This document shows positions 1-10,984 of a stretch of 64,000 nucleotides of DNA, in pieces. The translations under genes and the position numbers were made by a program. The stretch's first letter is position 1; every line of letters starts with the position of its first letter. The stretch comes from Reticulitermes speratus (lineage: Eukaryota; Arthropoda; Insecta; Blattodea; Rhinotermitidae), in contig JAJKFL010000003.1 of assembly GCA_021186555.1 (NCBI GenBank), positions 24,261,908-24,325,907 of the forward strand, written 5' to 3'. The notes beneath the pieces are model-generated. The model searched no databases, was not told the DNA's origin, and saw nothing but the letters and a program-made list of their open reading frames with translations.

Positions 1-329
1 AAGATAACGCTCTCCGTACTAGGTATAGCGACTGACACCTAGTGGGAGAACTTACGTCTTGCGTCAAGTGAGCATTTCGTTTTACGGAAGTGACATTTAT
101 GACAAATCTGATTCGACTTGCGTGGTTCGTCAAGCATGGAAAAAAGTCCTTCGACGTTTACCTGATCATCTTTCGCAGAGAACATAGCATAATACTTACT
201 GGTTAAATCAATTTAAAAATTCTCTCTGACGTAACGCTCTCTCCAACTCACTAACTAACTAACTACATGAAGCAAAATCCTTCTTGAGAAGCTAAAAGGT
301 CCTCAGCTAGTCAGGAAATTCCCCGCATT

Positions 330-1010
330 TTATGGAATCCGAAGGTTCATTACCGCTTTCACAAAACCCCGCCACCAGTCCCTATCCTGAGCCATACCGA
401 TCCAGTCTATGCCCCCATCCCACTACTTGAAAATCCATTTTAATATTATCCACCCATCTAAGCCTGGGCCTTTCAAGTGGTCTCCTTTCCTCAGATCTCC
501 ACACCAAAATCCTGTATGCACCTCTCCCCTCACCCATACGTGCTACATGGCCCGCCCACCTCATTCTTCTTGATTTGATAACCCGAATAATATTTGGTGA
601 TTAGCACAGATCATTAAGTTCCTCGTTATGTAGTCTTCTCCACTCCCCTGTTACCTCGTCCCTCTTAGGCCCAAATATCCTCTTCAGCACCTATTCTCGA
701 ACATCCTCAAATTATGTTCCTCCCTCAGTGTGAGAGACCAAGTTTCACACCCATACAAAACAACAGGCAAAATTATAGTTCTGTATACCGTAATCTCTAT
801 ACTTTTGGATAGCAAACTGGAAGACAGAAGATCCTGCACCGAATGATAACAAGCATTCCCCGACTTCAATCTGCTCTTAATTTCTTCCTGAATGGAATTT
901 CGATTCCTTAGGGTTGTTCCCAACTGATCCACCTTTTCAAAGGATTTATTATCTATCTTTATGTTGTGATTTTGTCCTGCGTTCTGATTTCGAGACATGA
1001 CCATGTACTT
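330..1010 (-). pseudogene. LINE reverse transcriptase, C-terminal end
   Basis: Downstream of the MITE the minus strand encodes the region after the reverse-transcriptase thumb: KYMVMSRNQN, then PVVLYGCETWSLTLREE and, after a frame change, RWAGHVARMGEGRGAYRI with a basic [13 protein letters not shown] tail, ending at a TAA at 330-332 after MNLRIP. These phrases are the hallmark C-terminus of arthropod RTE-like LINEs. At least two frame breaks separate the blocks. The polymerase motifs (including the YADD-type box) are not present, so the piece is non-functional. No neighbouring promoter or partner gene is implied. Confidence 0.85.
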
Positions 1011-1018
1011 AGTTTTCT

Positions 1019-1252
1019 CACATTAAAAATTTCCAGTAACAGAAGTCGTTGAACTTAGGGTGACAGATATACAGACATAGAGGGGAATTGAATTTAGCCA
1101 ATAGGAAATTAAGTTACGAATTTTAAACTATTCCACTTATTGTAAAACAGGCAACTGTAAGCATGAACCAATAAGAAGTTGAATTCTCCTCTATGTTTGT
1201 ACATCTGTCACCCTAAGTTCAACGACTTCTGTTACTGGAAATTTTTAATGTG
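1019..1252. mobile_element. Palindromic MITE inside the LINE
   Basis: The first about 50 bases (from CACATTAAAAATTTCC) recur in inverted form at the right end (ending GGAAATTTTTAATGTG) with no mismatch, and the arms stay similar for about 70 bases. The loop is AT-rich and has no ORF. Size (234 bp) and long terminal inverted repeats fit a MITE or foldback element. It lies within LINE sequence and so is younger than it. Superfamily not assignable: no clear target duplication. Confidence 0.75.
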
Positions 1253-1648
1253 CGACCGTAACAAATCTGGAAACGCCTCCACGAAAATTATGACCTTAGT
1301 CGCTGTCACCTCTAATGAAATCTACTCAGACTTTTGTCTCCTATTCCGCCATTAATCCTTGTCACTGCCCCATGTTCAATCAGTCTGTCCTAATTTCAAA
1401 AAGGCAAAACTATGTCTTTTCTCCTTCGACCTTTTACACCTTCTGTATTCTTGCAGTGGCTTCTGACCTTTTTGTCCCTTCTCACTTTACGGTCGCTGTA
1501 CACATTTTACGGCTCCTTAACTATACCCATTTGTTTCTTTCTAGTTACTTAAAATTTACAAAATTTCCAGTGCATTTCCCTAATTTCAACAATTATAAAA
1601 ATAAAACTTACACGTAACTCCCAATTTAATGGTGATCGATTACAATTT

Positions 1649-2043
1649 TCATACGGTACTTAGTAAAAATTGTTCTAATTCCTCATAGAAACTGTCCTTT
1701 GAGTCATCACTTTTCTCCTCGGTTGGTGCATGCACATTCAGAATAATGATATTACACCAGCGACCACTCAGCACCATATATGACACCCTATCACAGACGA
1801 ACTCTACTCTCTTAATTGCTGATACTGTTCTCTGGTGTACAAAAAAACCTGTTCCCAATTGATGACTTTCATATCCTTTTCCACAGAAAAAAGTATAATC
1901 TCCTGCTCTTACTGTGCCTCCTTTGTCCCACCTAACCTCCTGTACACCCACGAAATCTAATTTATACCTCGCTATTCCCTGGCCACTGTCATAAGTGTCC
2001 CTGACCTATACAGGCTCCTCACGTTCCAAGTGCCAAATCTCAT
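1649..2043 (-). pseudogene. LINE endonuclease (AP-endonuclease-like), N-terminal part
   Basis: The reading begins at a methionine at 2043 with [13 protein letters not shown], the usual opening of RTE-type endonuclease ORFs, and continues with [11 protein letters not shown], which carries the conserved glutamate-bearing QE..W motif, then a segment ending [20 protein letters not shown]. In an active element this domain nicks the chromosomal target in the nucleus to prime reverse transcription. The frame changes once near 1960, in the segment after the first 15 or so residues. The later catalytic motifs (GDFN, SDH) are absent because the copy is truncated at about 1650. About 130 of the usual 230 endonuclease residues remain. 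This is a dead fragment with no sign of host use. Confidence 0.8.
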
Positions 2044-2379
2044 ACCCTTTTTCCATTGGTTAGGTTGTACCAAATATTCAGTCCAGGTACGAGGCCTCGT
2101 GAAATGTTTCGTAAAATGGTAATTTTTTACGGCAAAGAGTTGTTAGCACCTCGCCCAACCCCCAAGCTGGAGGACTACCCCTTGTCGGCTGTTCGCGACT
2201 GCTTATTCAATGTATTCGCAGCTACCCTCCATATCCGGAGGCCGTACCTCCAACCGCAACCTGAGGACACGCCATGCCGTGGTGACAGGGACCCACTTAT
2301 CATGGGCTCCCACCGACAGTCGTTGAAAAAGTCTCGTGGGCCTTCTGTTCTAAAGGTTAGTAGATCAGTCTACTCTTGT

Positions 2380-2638
2380 GAAAATCAGGTGCTTCTGGGC
2401 TGTTGCGCGGCGTCAACTGGCTAAAATACGTCGACGTTTCGGGACGCCGTATCGGTCCCATCATCTGGGTTCAAGCAGAATGCCAAGTGCAAGTGCTTTG
2501 GATGAATATATAGGTAAAAACCAGTTTTATCAGGCATTCTTCTTGAGCCCAGAAAAGAGGACCGATAAGAGATCCCGAAATGTCCGTGAATTTTAATCAG
2601 TTGACACCGCGCAACAGCCCAGAAGCCCTGATTCTAAT
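2380..2638. repeat. Foldback element, copy 1 of 2
   Basis: An inverted repeat with arms at about 2380-2483 and 2534-2638. Both arms carry a GGGCTGTTGCGCGG block, a GTCAACTG block, a TTTCGGGA block and a TATCGGTCC block in the same order and inverted relative to each other. The arms differ at about one base in five, so this copy is old. It shares its core (CGACGTTTCGGGAC, then TATCGGTCCCATC) with the cleaner copy at 56839-57063. No protein-coding content. Confidence 0.7.
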
Positions 2639-2654
2639 ATGCATCGCGGCGAAA

Positions 2655-3650
2655 GCATGAAATCTCGCACTCTTGTATAAGTTTAGGGCCCAATAAGTAT
2701 TTTAAAATCACATTTTTGGTCATTTAAACGCAGCGTCTAAATGACATGGTTTCGGTGAGAGCATAATACAACTCTCACAACGAAACAGAAATAAATGGAG
2801 CTTACGAATTTATGGCGATAATTTCCAAATTCGGGAGAAGACACAGCTGCACTGCTGAAAACCCACAGGTCCAATTCTGAGGAACTCGTGTTTTAGATTA
2901 TTTATACACTTATGTACTATGTACTTTCACACACACAAAGGGGTGACTTGCCTGGATTTGAACCCGATCTGGAGCTACATATAGTTTTCCTTGTGAAGCT
3001 AATAGGTTCTCCAATAGTCAAGAAATTTCCCTAATTGCAAACCGCTAAATATTTGTAGCACCGACAATATTTTGTAAAAATTGTACAGAAAAGCGGAAAA
3101 TATTCCTGTTTTAGGCCCAACATACATTTTATAAGCCCTGCAGCTTCAGACATAAATTATACCAAAGGAACTTAATGCTGCGTCATTTGATCGCTCGAGA
3201 ACAGATGGACTGTTCTCACCAAATTTGATGTTGGAGATTTTGGTACAAATTTGTCTTAACATCTCAAGTTGCAGTACAAGTGGTACTCTACGTAACAGGT
3301 TAGGTACTGATTAAAACGCTGGAGACAATAAATTCAGGCGCGTGCCACTCTCTACCTCTGTGGTTACTTTCTTAGATTATTTTCAGCAGCGTCATTACTT
3401 GGTGGCATATACAGTTCAAAACAATACCAGGCCGTTGTTCAGTAGCCTACTGACGAACTGGGGAAATACGAGTATTTCTATACGAAATAACACAGAACGA
3501 AAAACGTTCAGTTTTGAGCTAAAACAATGCACATCATGCGGTGGTTTTCACCAAATCTTGTACCCTAAGCAGAGAAATGACAATCAAAACGCTATAACAC
3601 GCACAGAGTTTCTTCTTTTCCTATTTTTTACGTGCAAGTATACGAACATG
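2655..3650. other. Unassigned AT-rich stretch
   Basis: No credible gene. A B-box-like GGGTTCAAATCC (minus strand, about 2952-2966) and a short RTE LINE 3'-tail resemblance near 2985-3040 (minus) suggest decayed SINE and LINE ends. A 127-codon open frame at 3342-3725 resembles no family I know and runs into the dispersed repeat. Confidence 0.5.
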
Positions 3651-3654
3651 CATA

Positions 3655-4990
3655 ACATTATAACCCGTCATAGCTCTCAGTCGGTGAACATCTTAATCAC
3701 ACGGAATATAAGTGTTTCTAAGTGACACAGGCACACTTGTATTAATAATTTATCACAATAATAATTTTCCTTTTAATGTACATTGTTTGTCAAAAGTTGA
3801 TTATACACGTGTTCATATTGATGTATGGATGTGACATTGAAAGTTTGAGTCACTTCGCTTCTGTAGTTAGCGGTCACTTCAGTAATATTTCACAGTTACA
3901 CTGTACTTAAACAAACCAAGTGGTGGAAAACGTTCCCTTAAAGAACACACACTCAGTTTCGCTATGCTAACCACAATAATTCCTTGTAAATAAAATGTTT
4001 TCCCCTGGATTGTATGTTCTAAATTTCAGGCGACCCCGTCTTGGGATTAAGGGAAACCTTAATGAAAATCAAGTGAGAGTTCTTGCTTTTTCTGTAAACT
4101 GACCTAAATTTCTGTAGAAAATATGCCTACACAGGCCGTATTTTGATTAGCCTCCCTACATTTTCTGTTTGCTGGCTGTTGTCACTAACATGCCAGGCTT
4201 GCTAAATAGATTCAGAACAATTTCTACTCATAGTGTGAGGAAAAATGGGTGAGGAAATTGTGGGATCAGTTGACTAGTAGTCTCTTATATTGTCCTTTCT
4301 GACTTTTCCCACCAAAATTATTAGTCTCCAAAACTTTCTCCCTTTCACAATCATCAGCCACAGCAGAAAATATATCCGCGTGTAACTCGCACAAAATATC
4401 GTCGTCTTTCATTACACTCTACGCAAAGCCCTGATTCCAACTGGAGGAAGTGACGAAAGAAAATAAACAGGGTGTCTGAATGTGTGGTCGCTTTGTTGCA
4501 GTCGTATGTTGCTAAGAATGTAGGGTAGGTAGGGTCTGGGTGTTTGTAATTTGAGACTTCAAAATCACGTGAGCTAGACCGCCCGACAAAACGCATTTAT
4601 AGGACGTTGTGTCTGACAAAGCCAAACTACGTGAAAGATCGACAACGCATGGGATAGCAATCGAGTCTTTACATGTGACCCGTCAGCAGAGTATTATGTG
4701 CGAGCATTACTACAACGGTATCGAGATTAAAAATCCGTCAAAGTCTAGAATTTCGATTGCTCCAGAAAGTTCCAACACTCATTCATTTTGACAATGAAAA
4801 TCTTTGAACATGGCTAGCTTCGTCTCTCTCTTTCTCTGTCCACTGTCCCCTCTAAACTGCTATACAGATGCGTTACACTTCCCTTTCCATTCTAAACTAA
4901 ATCACTAGTTCTAAATAAATCTATTCTATCTGCCAAATATAAACTCAGACACCTAATAAAAGTAATAGATCCTCATGCATAGGTTATAAT
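3655..4990 (+). repeat. Dispersed repeat P, copy 1
   Basis: Two blocks, about 3655-4010 and 4725-4990, match in order and orientation the blocks at 36580-36935 and 37295-37555. Shared phrases include TAGCTCTCAGTCGGTGAA, GTAGTTAGCGGTCACTTCA and TGCTATACAGATGCGTTACA. The interval between the blocks is 715 bp here and 360 bp in copy 2 and does not match. Identity in the blocks looks like 80-90 percent by eye. No coding motif seen; it may be a non-autonomous transposon or a piece of a larger element. Confidence 0.75.
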
Positions 4991-5890
4991 GTCTCTTACG
5001 CAGTTCGAAATAATGAAGATATTTTAATTCAGAATACGTCTGGTTCGCTAATAAAACATCAGTTCACGTATTACAAACGAAACAAATTACAATGTTGCTA
5101 AGAAGATATGCAAAAGTAAAAAAAAAAAAAAAAAAAAAAAACGCGCTGTTTGTCTTAAAAGGGCCGTTAGGATTAATTCAGAAATGTGACTTGAAGCAAA
5201 ACGTTTGCCCTACATTTTGAACGATCATATCAGAATTAATTTAAAAGGTTAATTTTAATTTAAGTTTAATTAGAGTGTTTTAAAACCACATTCCAACATA
5301 GCTCGTCGTTTCCGGCCGCTCCAGACCACTAAACTCACGTTCCCTTTACAACTTAAGAAACTTTTTATTATTTCTTTAAATCGTGCACGTTATATTTCCA
5401 AGAATTAAGGCCTACTGCATTTAAGGTTTGATCGTCGCATTGTAACAGGTCCATCCACATAAAATCATACCGTAACACAAAACGATTTTATATGTATTGT
5501 ACGGTCGAAACATGAACACGAGAACTGAGGTATGTATTCAGTAAAATGGGGGAAGCTTCCACGATGTTTCATGTCAAGTGAGATCAAAGGCCTAACTAAA
5601 TAATGCCCGGAAAGTTACTATCATTTGACGGACCCTAGACATATGCCACGTAAATGGAAGAATACAATAAGGCTAGTGCAACTCAGACGATTAGGTAAAC
5701 CTGAATCACTTTCTGAACATCCAGTTACTTACAAATCATTGAAAAGTTGGCTCTAAAGGTGACATGTTTGAGACAGGAGAGAAAGATTCTGCAGACTTCA
5801 CTGAGATGGAAAATGGCAGCTCTGGGCCTATTTATTCTCAAAAATTTGAAAGAGAAAATTTTATCTTTCAAAAATTATCTCACTGGAGCG
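4991..5890. other. No gene seen; A-tract at 5118-5141
   Basis: AT-rich sequence with a 24-base A run at 5118-5141. Nothing around the A run has a SINE or LINE body that I can identify. No ORF of interest. Confidence 0.5.
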
Positions 5891-5894
5891 GAGA

Positions 5895-6140
5895 ATATTT
5901 CAAGTGTGTGATTTAACGATGCTTCCAATGGCTGAGATTACAGCGTTGGTGATAGACGAATGTAACAGTACTGACCACTGGTGACGTGATACTGACAAGA
6001 GGAAAAGGAAAGTATTCGGAGTAAAGCCTGTCCCAGTGCCACTATATCCACCAAAAATCCCACACATACCGGCATAGGATAAAACCCAGGCCTCCGTGAC
6101 AACAGGCCAGCGACTAACCAACTGTGCCATGACATGGCCC
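5895..6140 (-). mobile_element. tRNA-headed SINE, family B
   Basis: Minus strand from about 6140: CCATGTCATGGCACAGTTGG (A-box-like), then TCGCTGGCC and ACGGAGGCCTGGGT, followed by a body with GGTGGATATAGTGGCACTGG and GACAGGCTTTACTCCG. The same order occurs in the SINE at 44290-44811. The B box is damaged (GGGTTTTATCC). Transcription in an active copy would be by RNA polymerase III from the internal boxes. Confidence 0.75.
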
Positions 6141-6144
6141 TTTT

Positions 6145-6212
6145 GAGAAGTTGTTATTGCTTGAACAAATCCATAAATTTCCCGCATTTTATGGAAACCG
6201 AAGGTTCACTAG
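6145..6212 (-). mobile_element. RTE-like LINE 3' tail fragment
   Basis: Reading minus, GTGAACCTTCGGTTTCCATA followed by AAATGCGGGAAATTT repeats the 3' end of the LINE at 246-2345 with few differences. Only about 70 bp remain, directly upstream of SINE B in the same orientation and cut by the hAT MITE at 6216. Confidence 0.7.
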
Positions 6213-6215
6213 AGA

Positions 6216-6742
6216 AGTGGTATTCAACCTGGGGTACGCGAACCCCGGGGGTATGCGAAGACATCTTAGGGGGTACATAAAATTGAAAATAAATGAATAC
6301 ATTATTTAATGATAAACACTGAATAATCAGGGCCAGATTTAGGGTTAGCCATAAGAGAACCGGACGTAAGGACATGCGATTTGGGAGCGCCATTTTTTTC
6401 GCTCTCTCTCTCTCTCTCATTTATGCGATTCTTATCTGGGCGGCTAGTTTCATTTTATTCCACATAGTGCATATAATTTTGCTTTGCTAAAATACCTTTG
6501 TTCCTTTATTAATTTTTATATGATAGGCAATAATATATTTGTTATTTAATAGCTTGATTCTCCTTTTTTTTATTTAAAACTTATTATTTAATACATTATT
6601 TTGGAAGTAATTAATTTAACTTATTTTAGATGTAGATTATAGACTATGTATAACTTGAATTATGCACCAACAAATTTTGGGGTACAAAGTTGAAGAGAAA
6701 TTATATGTGGGGGTACGCGAACAAAAAAGGTTGATACCACTG
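6216..6742. mobile_element. hAT-type MITE
   Basis: Left end AGTGGTATTCAACCTGGGG and right end, inverted, CAGTGGTATCAACC share the widespread hAT terminal form CAGTGGT..TCAACC. Both subterminal regions contain GGGGTACGCGAAC-like strings. The 527 bp interior is AT-rich and non-coding. I could not find a matching 8-bp target duplication, so the ends may have shifted or the flanks decayed. Confidence 0.75.
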
Positions 6743-7690
6743 TGTGTTGCTTAACTAGCAGACCACGTTCGGTAGCCCTTTCCTGATTCACTCTACGGCC
6801 GGCTATTTCAGGCGATGTTTATTCGCATAGTTTGGAAGTTTTTATTCCGAACTTTGAAGCCTTTAGTGGTAGGTATTGCGTAATTGAAAGACGCATCTTC
6901 CAGAGTGTCAAGCTCGCATCAATTGCAATGTTTTGGCTTGGCAGCTACAGGGTTTGAAATTTTTTGTTCAAACGACATATCACAGGATAAATTTTGAACA
7001 CTATGTGAGGTCCTTGGCATGTTGATAAGCTTCCATTGTCTACAAAATGCAAAAATTTACAAATCCAAATCTTTCTGTACTAATTACATAGGCAAATCCA
7101 GGTGTTGATATTACACTTTTTTCGGAAAGTATGACCTCGCAGTTGGTTTTTGCACAATGCCCATCAGTAAAAACAGACCTAAAACAGTGTAAATTTAATT
7201 TTCCATGACAGATGTCCACGATCTCACAAATGATCGAAATGGGAAAAGATTGCCTCGCGCGTTCTTGTATTGTTCTGCATACCTGTTAGTTTCTACAACA
7301 ATTTGTTGTATGATTTTGTGCCATGGCTACGTAACATAGCTAGGACTGCACGTCACCATACCTGTTTTCCCCATCATCTGCTATCTTACCTCCCCCTTTC
7401 CATCTTCCTTCCTTGTACCCTTACGAGTTTGGCCTGAGCTCGTCAGTCTGGTACGGTTTGCCGAAGGGAGCATTACAGTCAAGATTGCGTCCCGACAGGT
7501 ACTACTAAATTCAGTTTCGATCTTCCCTGAAGCAACACCAGTCCGGCCCCTGTGGCGACGTCGTGGTTTGGTTTCGGTTTTGCCTTGATATTATTTTACG
7601 ATTATTTAGTTTTGTATTATTAATATCATGGTGTCGCCCAGATTGTATTTGTGTGGAGTCATGTGTTAGAATGGTGATTTTGAGTTTTGA
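6743..7690. other. No gene recognised
   Basis: Mixed-composition DNA with no long reading frame and no repeat match to the rest of the window that I could find. A CTTACCTCCCCCTTTCC pyrimidine-rich patch lies near 7386. Confidence 0.4.
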
Positions 7691-8154
7691 TTAGTCACAG
7701 AGTGAGCATCCTTTTATCATTCTATATTGTGTGCCTTCTATGTTAATTATTAAAATTTGTTGTGGTCGAACCTCTGGGAGATATCGTTTACTTGCATTAC
7801 CTCGAGTGCTTCCACCCCTCTGAGCCAGAGCAAAGGGGGGTGGTGCAATTTCTTTGTCAAAAAATAACTCGAAATATTCAACATCACTTACATTTTCTGC
7901 ACCATTTCTGGGTCCAAATTCACAACTAAATACTTCTCTGTGTTCTGTGTAATCATCCGCCTCCCACACGAAATCTTGGTGCAATACTTCCCTTCATCAC
8001 CACTGTCGTCATTTATAACTGCATCTGCTACAGCTACGTCATCATTTTCATTATCACTACTGCTAACACTATCATTACTATGGTCACTGAAACTTTAATC
8101 TGATTTGTACACAATTTCTAGCACTTCATTCTCTATCAAACCTTTTGCTGCCAT
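7691..8154 (-). pseudogene. piggyBac transposase, N-terminal remnant
   Basis: From a methionine at 8154 the minus strand gives MAAKGLIENEVLEIVYKSD and then a Ser/Asp/Glu-rich stretch (SFSDHSNDSVSSSDNENDD), the acidic N-terminal region typical of piggyBac transposases. After a frame change it continues with CEFGPRNGAENVSDVEYFEL FFDKEI, matching the conserved entry to the DDD catalytic domain (usually GPxN..PxDYFxLFFxxEL). The catalytic aspartates and the C-terminal RING-like zinc finger are not present. One in-frame stop lies after the first 19 residues. The segment following FFDKEI is unrelated or scrambled. Intact relatives excise at TTAA and are about 550-600 residues; about 120 remain here. 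Confidence 0.65.
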
Positions 8155-8640
8155 GGTTACGCCCCCAGAATCACTACTAAGTCAACTGCTGAAGCAAGCG
8201 CACTCACCTTGACAAGATGCAAGGGGTATACCATCAAATACAAAACAAACTAAGTTGATCTGTAATGAAAGTTTGAATCATTCTCTGTCGATCTACACAA
8301 GGAAATGACGCATGATTACTGTTTACATTTCCAGGGTGCAGCACAAACCGATTCCTTGCAGCGCCCGAGTGGAAGGTGACGAAATTATTTCAAGCCACAG
8401 ATACGCAGTAAGGCATTTATGAATTGCATCATTCTGACAGTGCACGAAAGCTAAGATCTTAAGCTAAAAAGATATATTGTTCAGATTGTAGTTTTCTTTA
8501 TTTCAGTTAGAGAAAAAGAGAAAGGTCTCTCAGAGTGCGCGTTTTTGACAGCAGAATGAACTTTTTTCATAGGAAAATTAACTCTTGAATAGATAATGTT
8601 ACATTCTAGGTACAGCATTTATACCTATATATCCTGAAAG
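8155..8640. other. No gene recognised
   Basis: Sequence between the piggyBac fragment and the provirus fossil. It could contain the far terminal repeat of the provirus, but I found no matching partner near 18.4-19.1 kb, so I make no call. Confidence 0.4.
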
Positions 8641-9830
8641 CACAGTTCTTCAACTATAAAGAGAAGCCATTTGCACTTCGAAAGCGCTAAATGCATGTGA
8701 GAGGGGATTGAATCCCAACAGGCAAGGGTCTATACGATGTATAGAGGACGGCAGCATGTGAAGAAACGGAGGTTTGTACCACGTATAGAGGACGGCGCTG
8801 AGGGGTAAACATACATTTGTTTCAGTGTGTCCCATCAGCAGATAATTCTTTGCAATGCCTATAAATAAAAATGTATCCACACAGTTCTTAACCTTTGTGG
8901 GAAATGGAATCAGTTTATACAAATTCTAAACAACACTATTCACTAAAGGGGTTCTTAAGACATACCCTAAAATACTGTCATTTAGAAACACATACATATG
9001 AATAATATTCATTAGTACATGTTCGTAAGCCACTCTTGCTGTGGAAGGCAAGGACAAATCACGGGGAAGGATCGAATCGGACTTCTGCAAGGCCGGTATG
9101 ATATGTCCATGTAATATTAACTTTGCAAAAATTATTGCATAAAATATTAGGTCATAGTCTTCCCTCAACTGGTTTATCAAATGTTCAACAACTATCATGT
9201 GCTCATTTGCTGCAACTAAAAGAGTAGCTTGCAAAGAAGCGTGACTGTCTTCTCTCCTTTTCATTCATTTGCTTCTGCATTATATTCAGACTTTCGCTCA
9301 GTTGCATTTCGTTAGCTGAAACATCGGCTAAAGCAGAGTTTACAGTTTTTAATGAGGAACGCACAACTATAATTTGTTCTTTAGCTACTTTCAGCAAACC
9401 TTTCTCGGTATCCAATTCACTTATCTTCTTTTGATAGTAATCCGCGTCCTTATCTGACAACGTGCCGAAAAATTTTTCGAAACAGACCCCACAAAATTAA
9501 AAACACCTCTTTATTTCTCTTCCTTTGTGTATGTGTGCTACCTGAACTAAAACTATCGTCCTCCTCACTTTTGGTGATCTGAGAAATAATGCTGCGTGTT
9601 CTGATAACTAGATATACTTTGCTCCATTAGCATGAAGTGTGACTGGCAAGTCGAAGTGGCTTCAAGTGACAGTCCCTTGCAGATTCCTTTTCTTTCAGTT
9701 ATAAAGTCCACAAAAGTACTATACGTGGCTTCTAGTTTTGATATGCTTACATACGTCACAAGTTCCATTCTGACCCACACAGCTGGACTTGCCCAACGTT
9801 ACCATAATACAGGCCGGGCGTGTTGTCATA
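8640..9830 (-). pseudogene. F-type envelope part of the fossil
   Basis: Blocks resembling insect errantivirus envelope (baculovirus F-like) are visible in order: LVTYVSISKLEATYSTFVDF (9760 area), a heptad-rich segment with ELDTEKGLLKVAKEQI (9440 area), HLINQLREDYDLIFYAIIFA (9180 area) and LIPFPTKVKNCVDTFLFIGI (8910 area). In living relatives this glycoprotein drives membrane fusion. Position after integrase in the same orientation fits the family. It is a broken fossil; the end nearest 8640 is uncertain. Confidence 0.8.
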
Positions 9831-9949
9831 TCCCCTCATGGCAGACGTGGCGGTGATACACATCACCGCCACATCAACAACGCCTCGAGCCGCATGTCGA
9901 GCTGAAATCAAAGGAAAAATCTAAGTCTGTCACTGTGCACCTTACGTGT

Positions 9950-10560
9950 GCGTGTTTTGGTCCCTGAACGTAAAATGCAATTTACACCTGAAACTTGAAC
10001 TGCGGTGTAATGACTTATCCAAGAAGACGACAGCTTCTTAGAGAGACCTCTCCTTACATTCTGCTGTAAAAGAAGTACAAGACACCTTCTCGAAAAGTCA
10101 CTGTGTTTTCTGTTTGGTCGTAATACTTCTTAGAAGTCTCTTCGAATTAATTAGCGCCCTGCGCGCTGCTTCATGGCTGTACTGTAATCTCTCCTTTAAC
10201 ATGCTTACAAAATCGTCTGTCTCACTGTAACCTGATTAGTGAGGACGGCGTTGTAACAGTCCTGGCATGGAAGGTTTCCGCCCGAAAACCTACTCAAATG
10301 GACAGTACTTAGTTTCTGTATGGGGAGTCGTATTATAAACGAAAGTTGCTGTTGGCAAAAGTGTGTCCCAATTGTTCTGCTCTTTGCAGAAAAATTGCCG
10401 CAAATATTCTGTGAGCAGACCTACAGCATGCGATCTTTCAATGCTCTGGGGTCTATAAGGGGTGGTGTTGTTTGATCTTCGAAATTGTCAGAAACCCGCA
10501 TAAATGTCGCATGACTTCGCCTGTAATGTTCGAAGCGCGGTCTGAGAGAATCTAACACAG
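9950..10560 (-). pseudogene. Integrase part of the fossil, second segment
   Basis: Minus-strand text includes LSDRASNITGEVMRHLCGFL (second catalytic Asp region in its usual context) and, further on, KYYDQTENTVTF, which resembles the C-terminal region of gypsy integrases. It is separated from the first segment by the 3.7 kb hAT element. Confidence 0.65.
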
Positions 10561-10984
10561 TGACCCAAACACAGTGATTCTAGGGTTCGGATGTTTATGA
10601 CATGTCATATTTTTATTCGGGCTTCTATTTTCATTCTAAACTGAAATTGAACACTAATTGGGTCATTCTAATCATAATCAGACTGTATTTATTTTGCATA
10701 TAAATGCATAGTTAGGCCATTTTTATGTTTTTGGTCATATTTGTAGTTAAGATGCATATTTTGGTTGTATTTTGAGAAAAAAAATCATATTTTGGTTATA
10801 TTTTGGGGATAAAATTCTTATGCGTCATGTTTTAAAATTACGTTTTGAGATGACTGTACTTCCAAGAAAGAGTCACTGTTATTTTGACATAGCTGTAATT
10901 GGTATGTATAAATGGAGACAATGAAGTAGCGGTATGTTTCAACCCTTGGTGGCTGCATTAAATGCAGGTAGACCCCACCCCTTC

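Larger units (their letters stand above)
246..2345 (-). mobile_element. RTE-like LINE, internally deleted copy
   Basis: Read on the minus strand the order is 5' leader (about 2345-2045), endonuclease start (2043-1649), then the C-terminal end of the reverse-transcriptase ORF (about 1010-330) and a 3' tail that runs into a (CTAA)n-like tract near 250-265. The middle, including the catalytic reverse-transcriptase core, is missing. The intact family encodes one long endonuclease plus reverse-transcriptase protein that copies RNA at a nicked target; this copy cannot. A palindromic MITE (1019-1252) sits inside it. Other tails of the same family lie at 6145-6212 (minus) and 59270-59725 (plus). The family call rests on the endonuclease and C-terminal motifs named in the two part entries; the exact clade (RTE versus a neighbour) is inference. 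Confidence 0.8.

Noticed and set aside
3342-3725. 127-codon plus-strand open frame
   Set aside because: No domain resemblance, and its 3' third is dispersed repeat P; copy 2 of P does not keep the frame.
9632-9856. 74-codon plus-strand frame
   Set aside because: Antisense of the envelope part of the provirus fossil.
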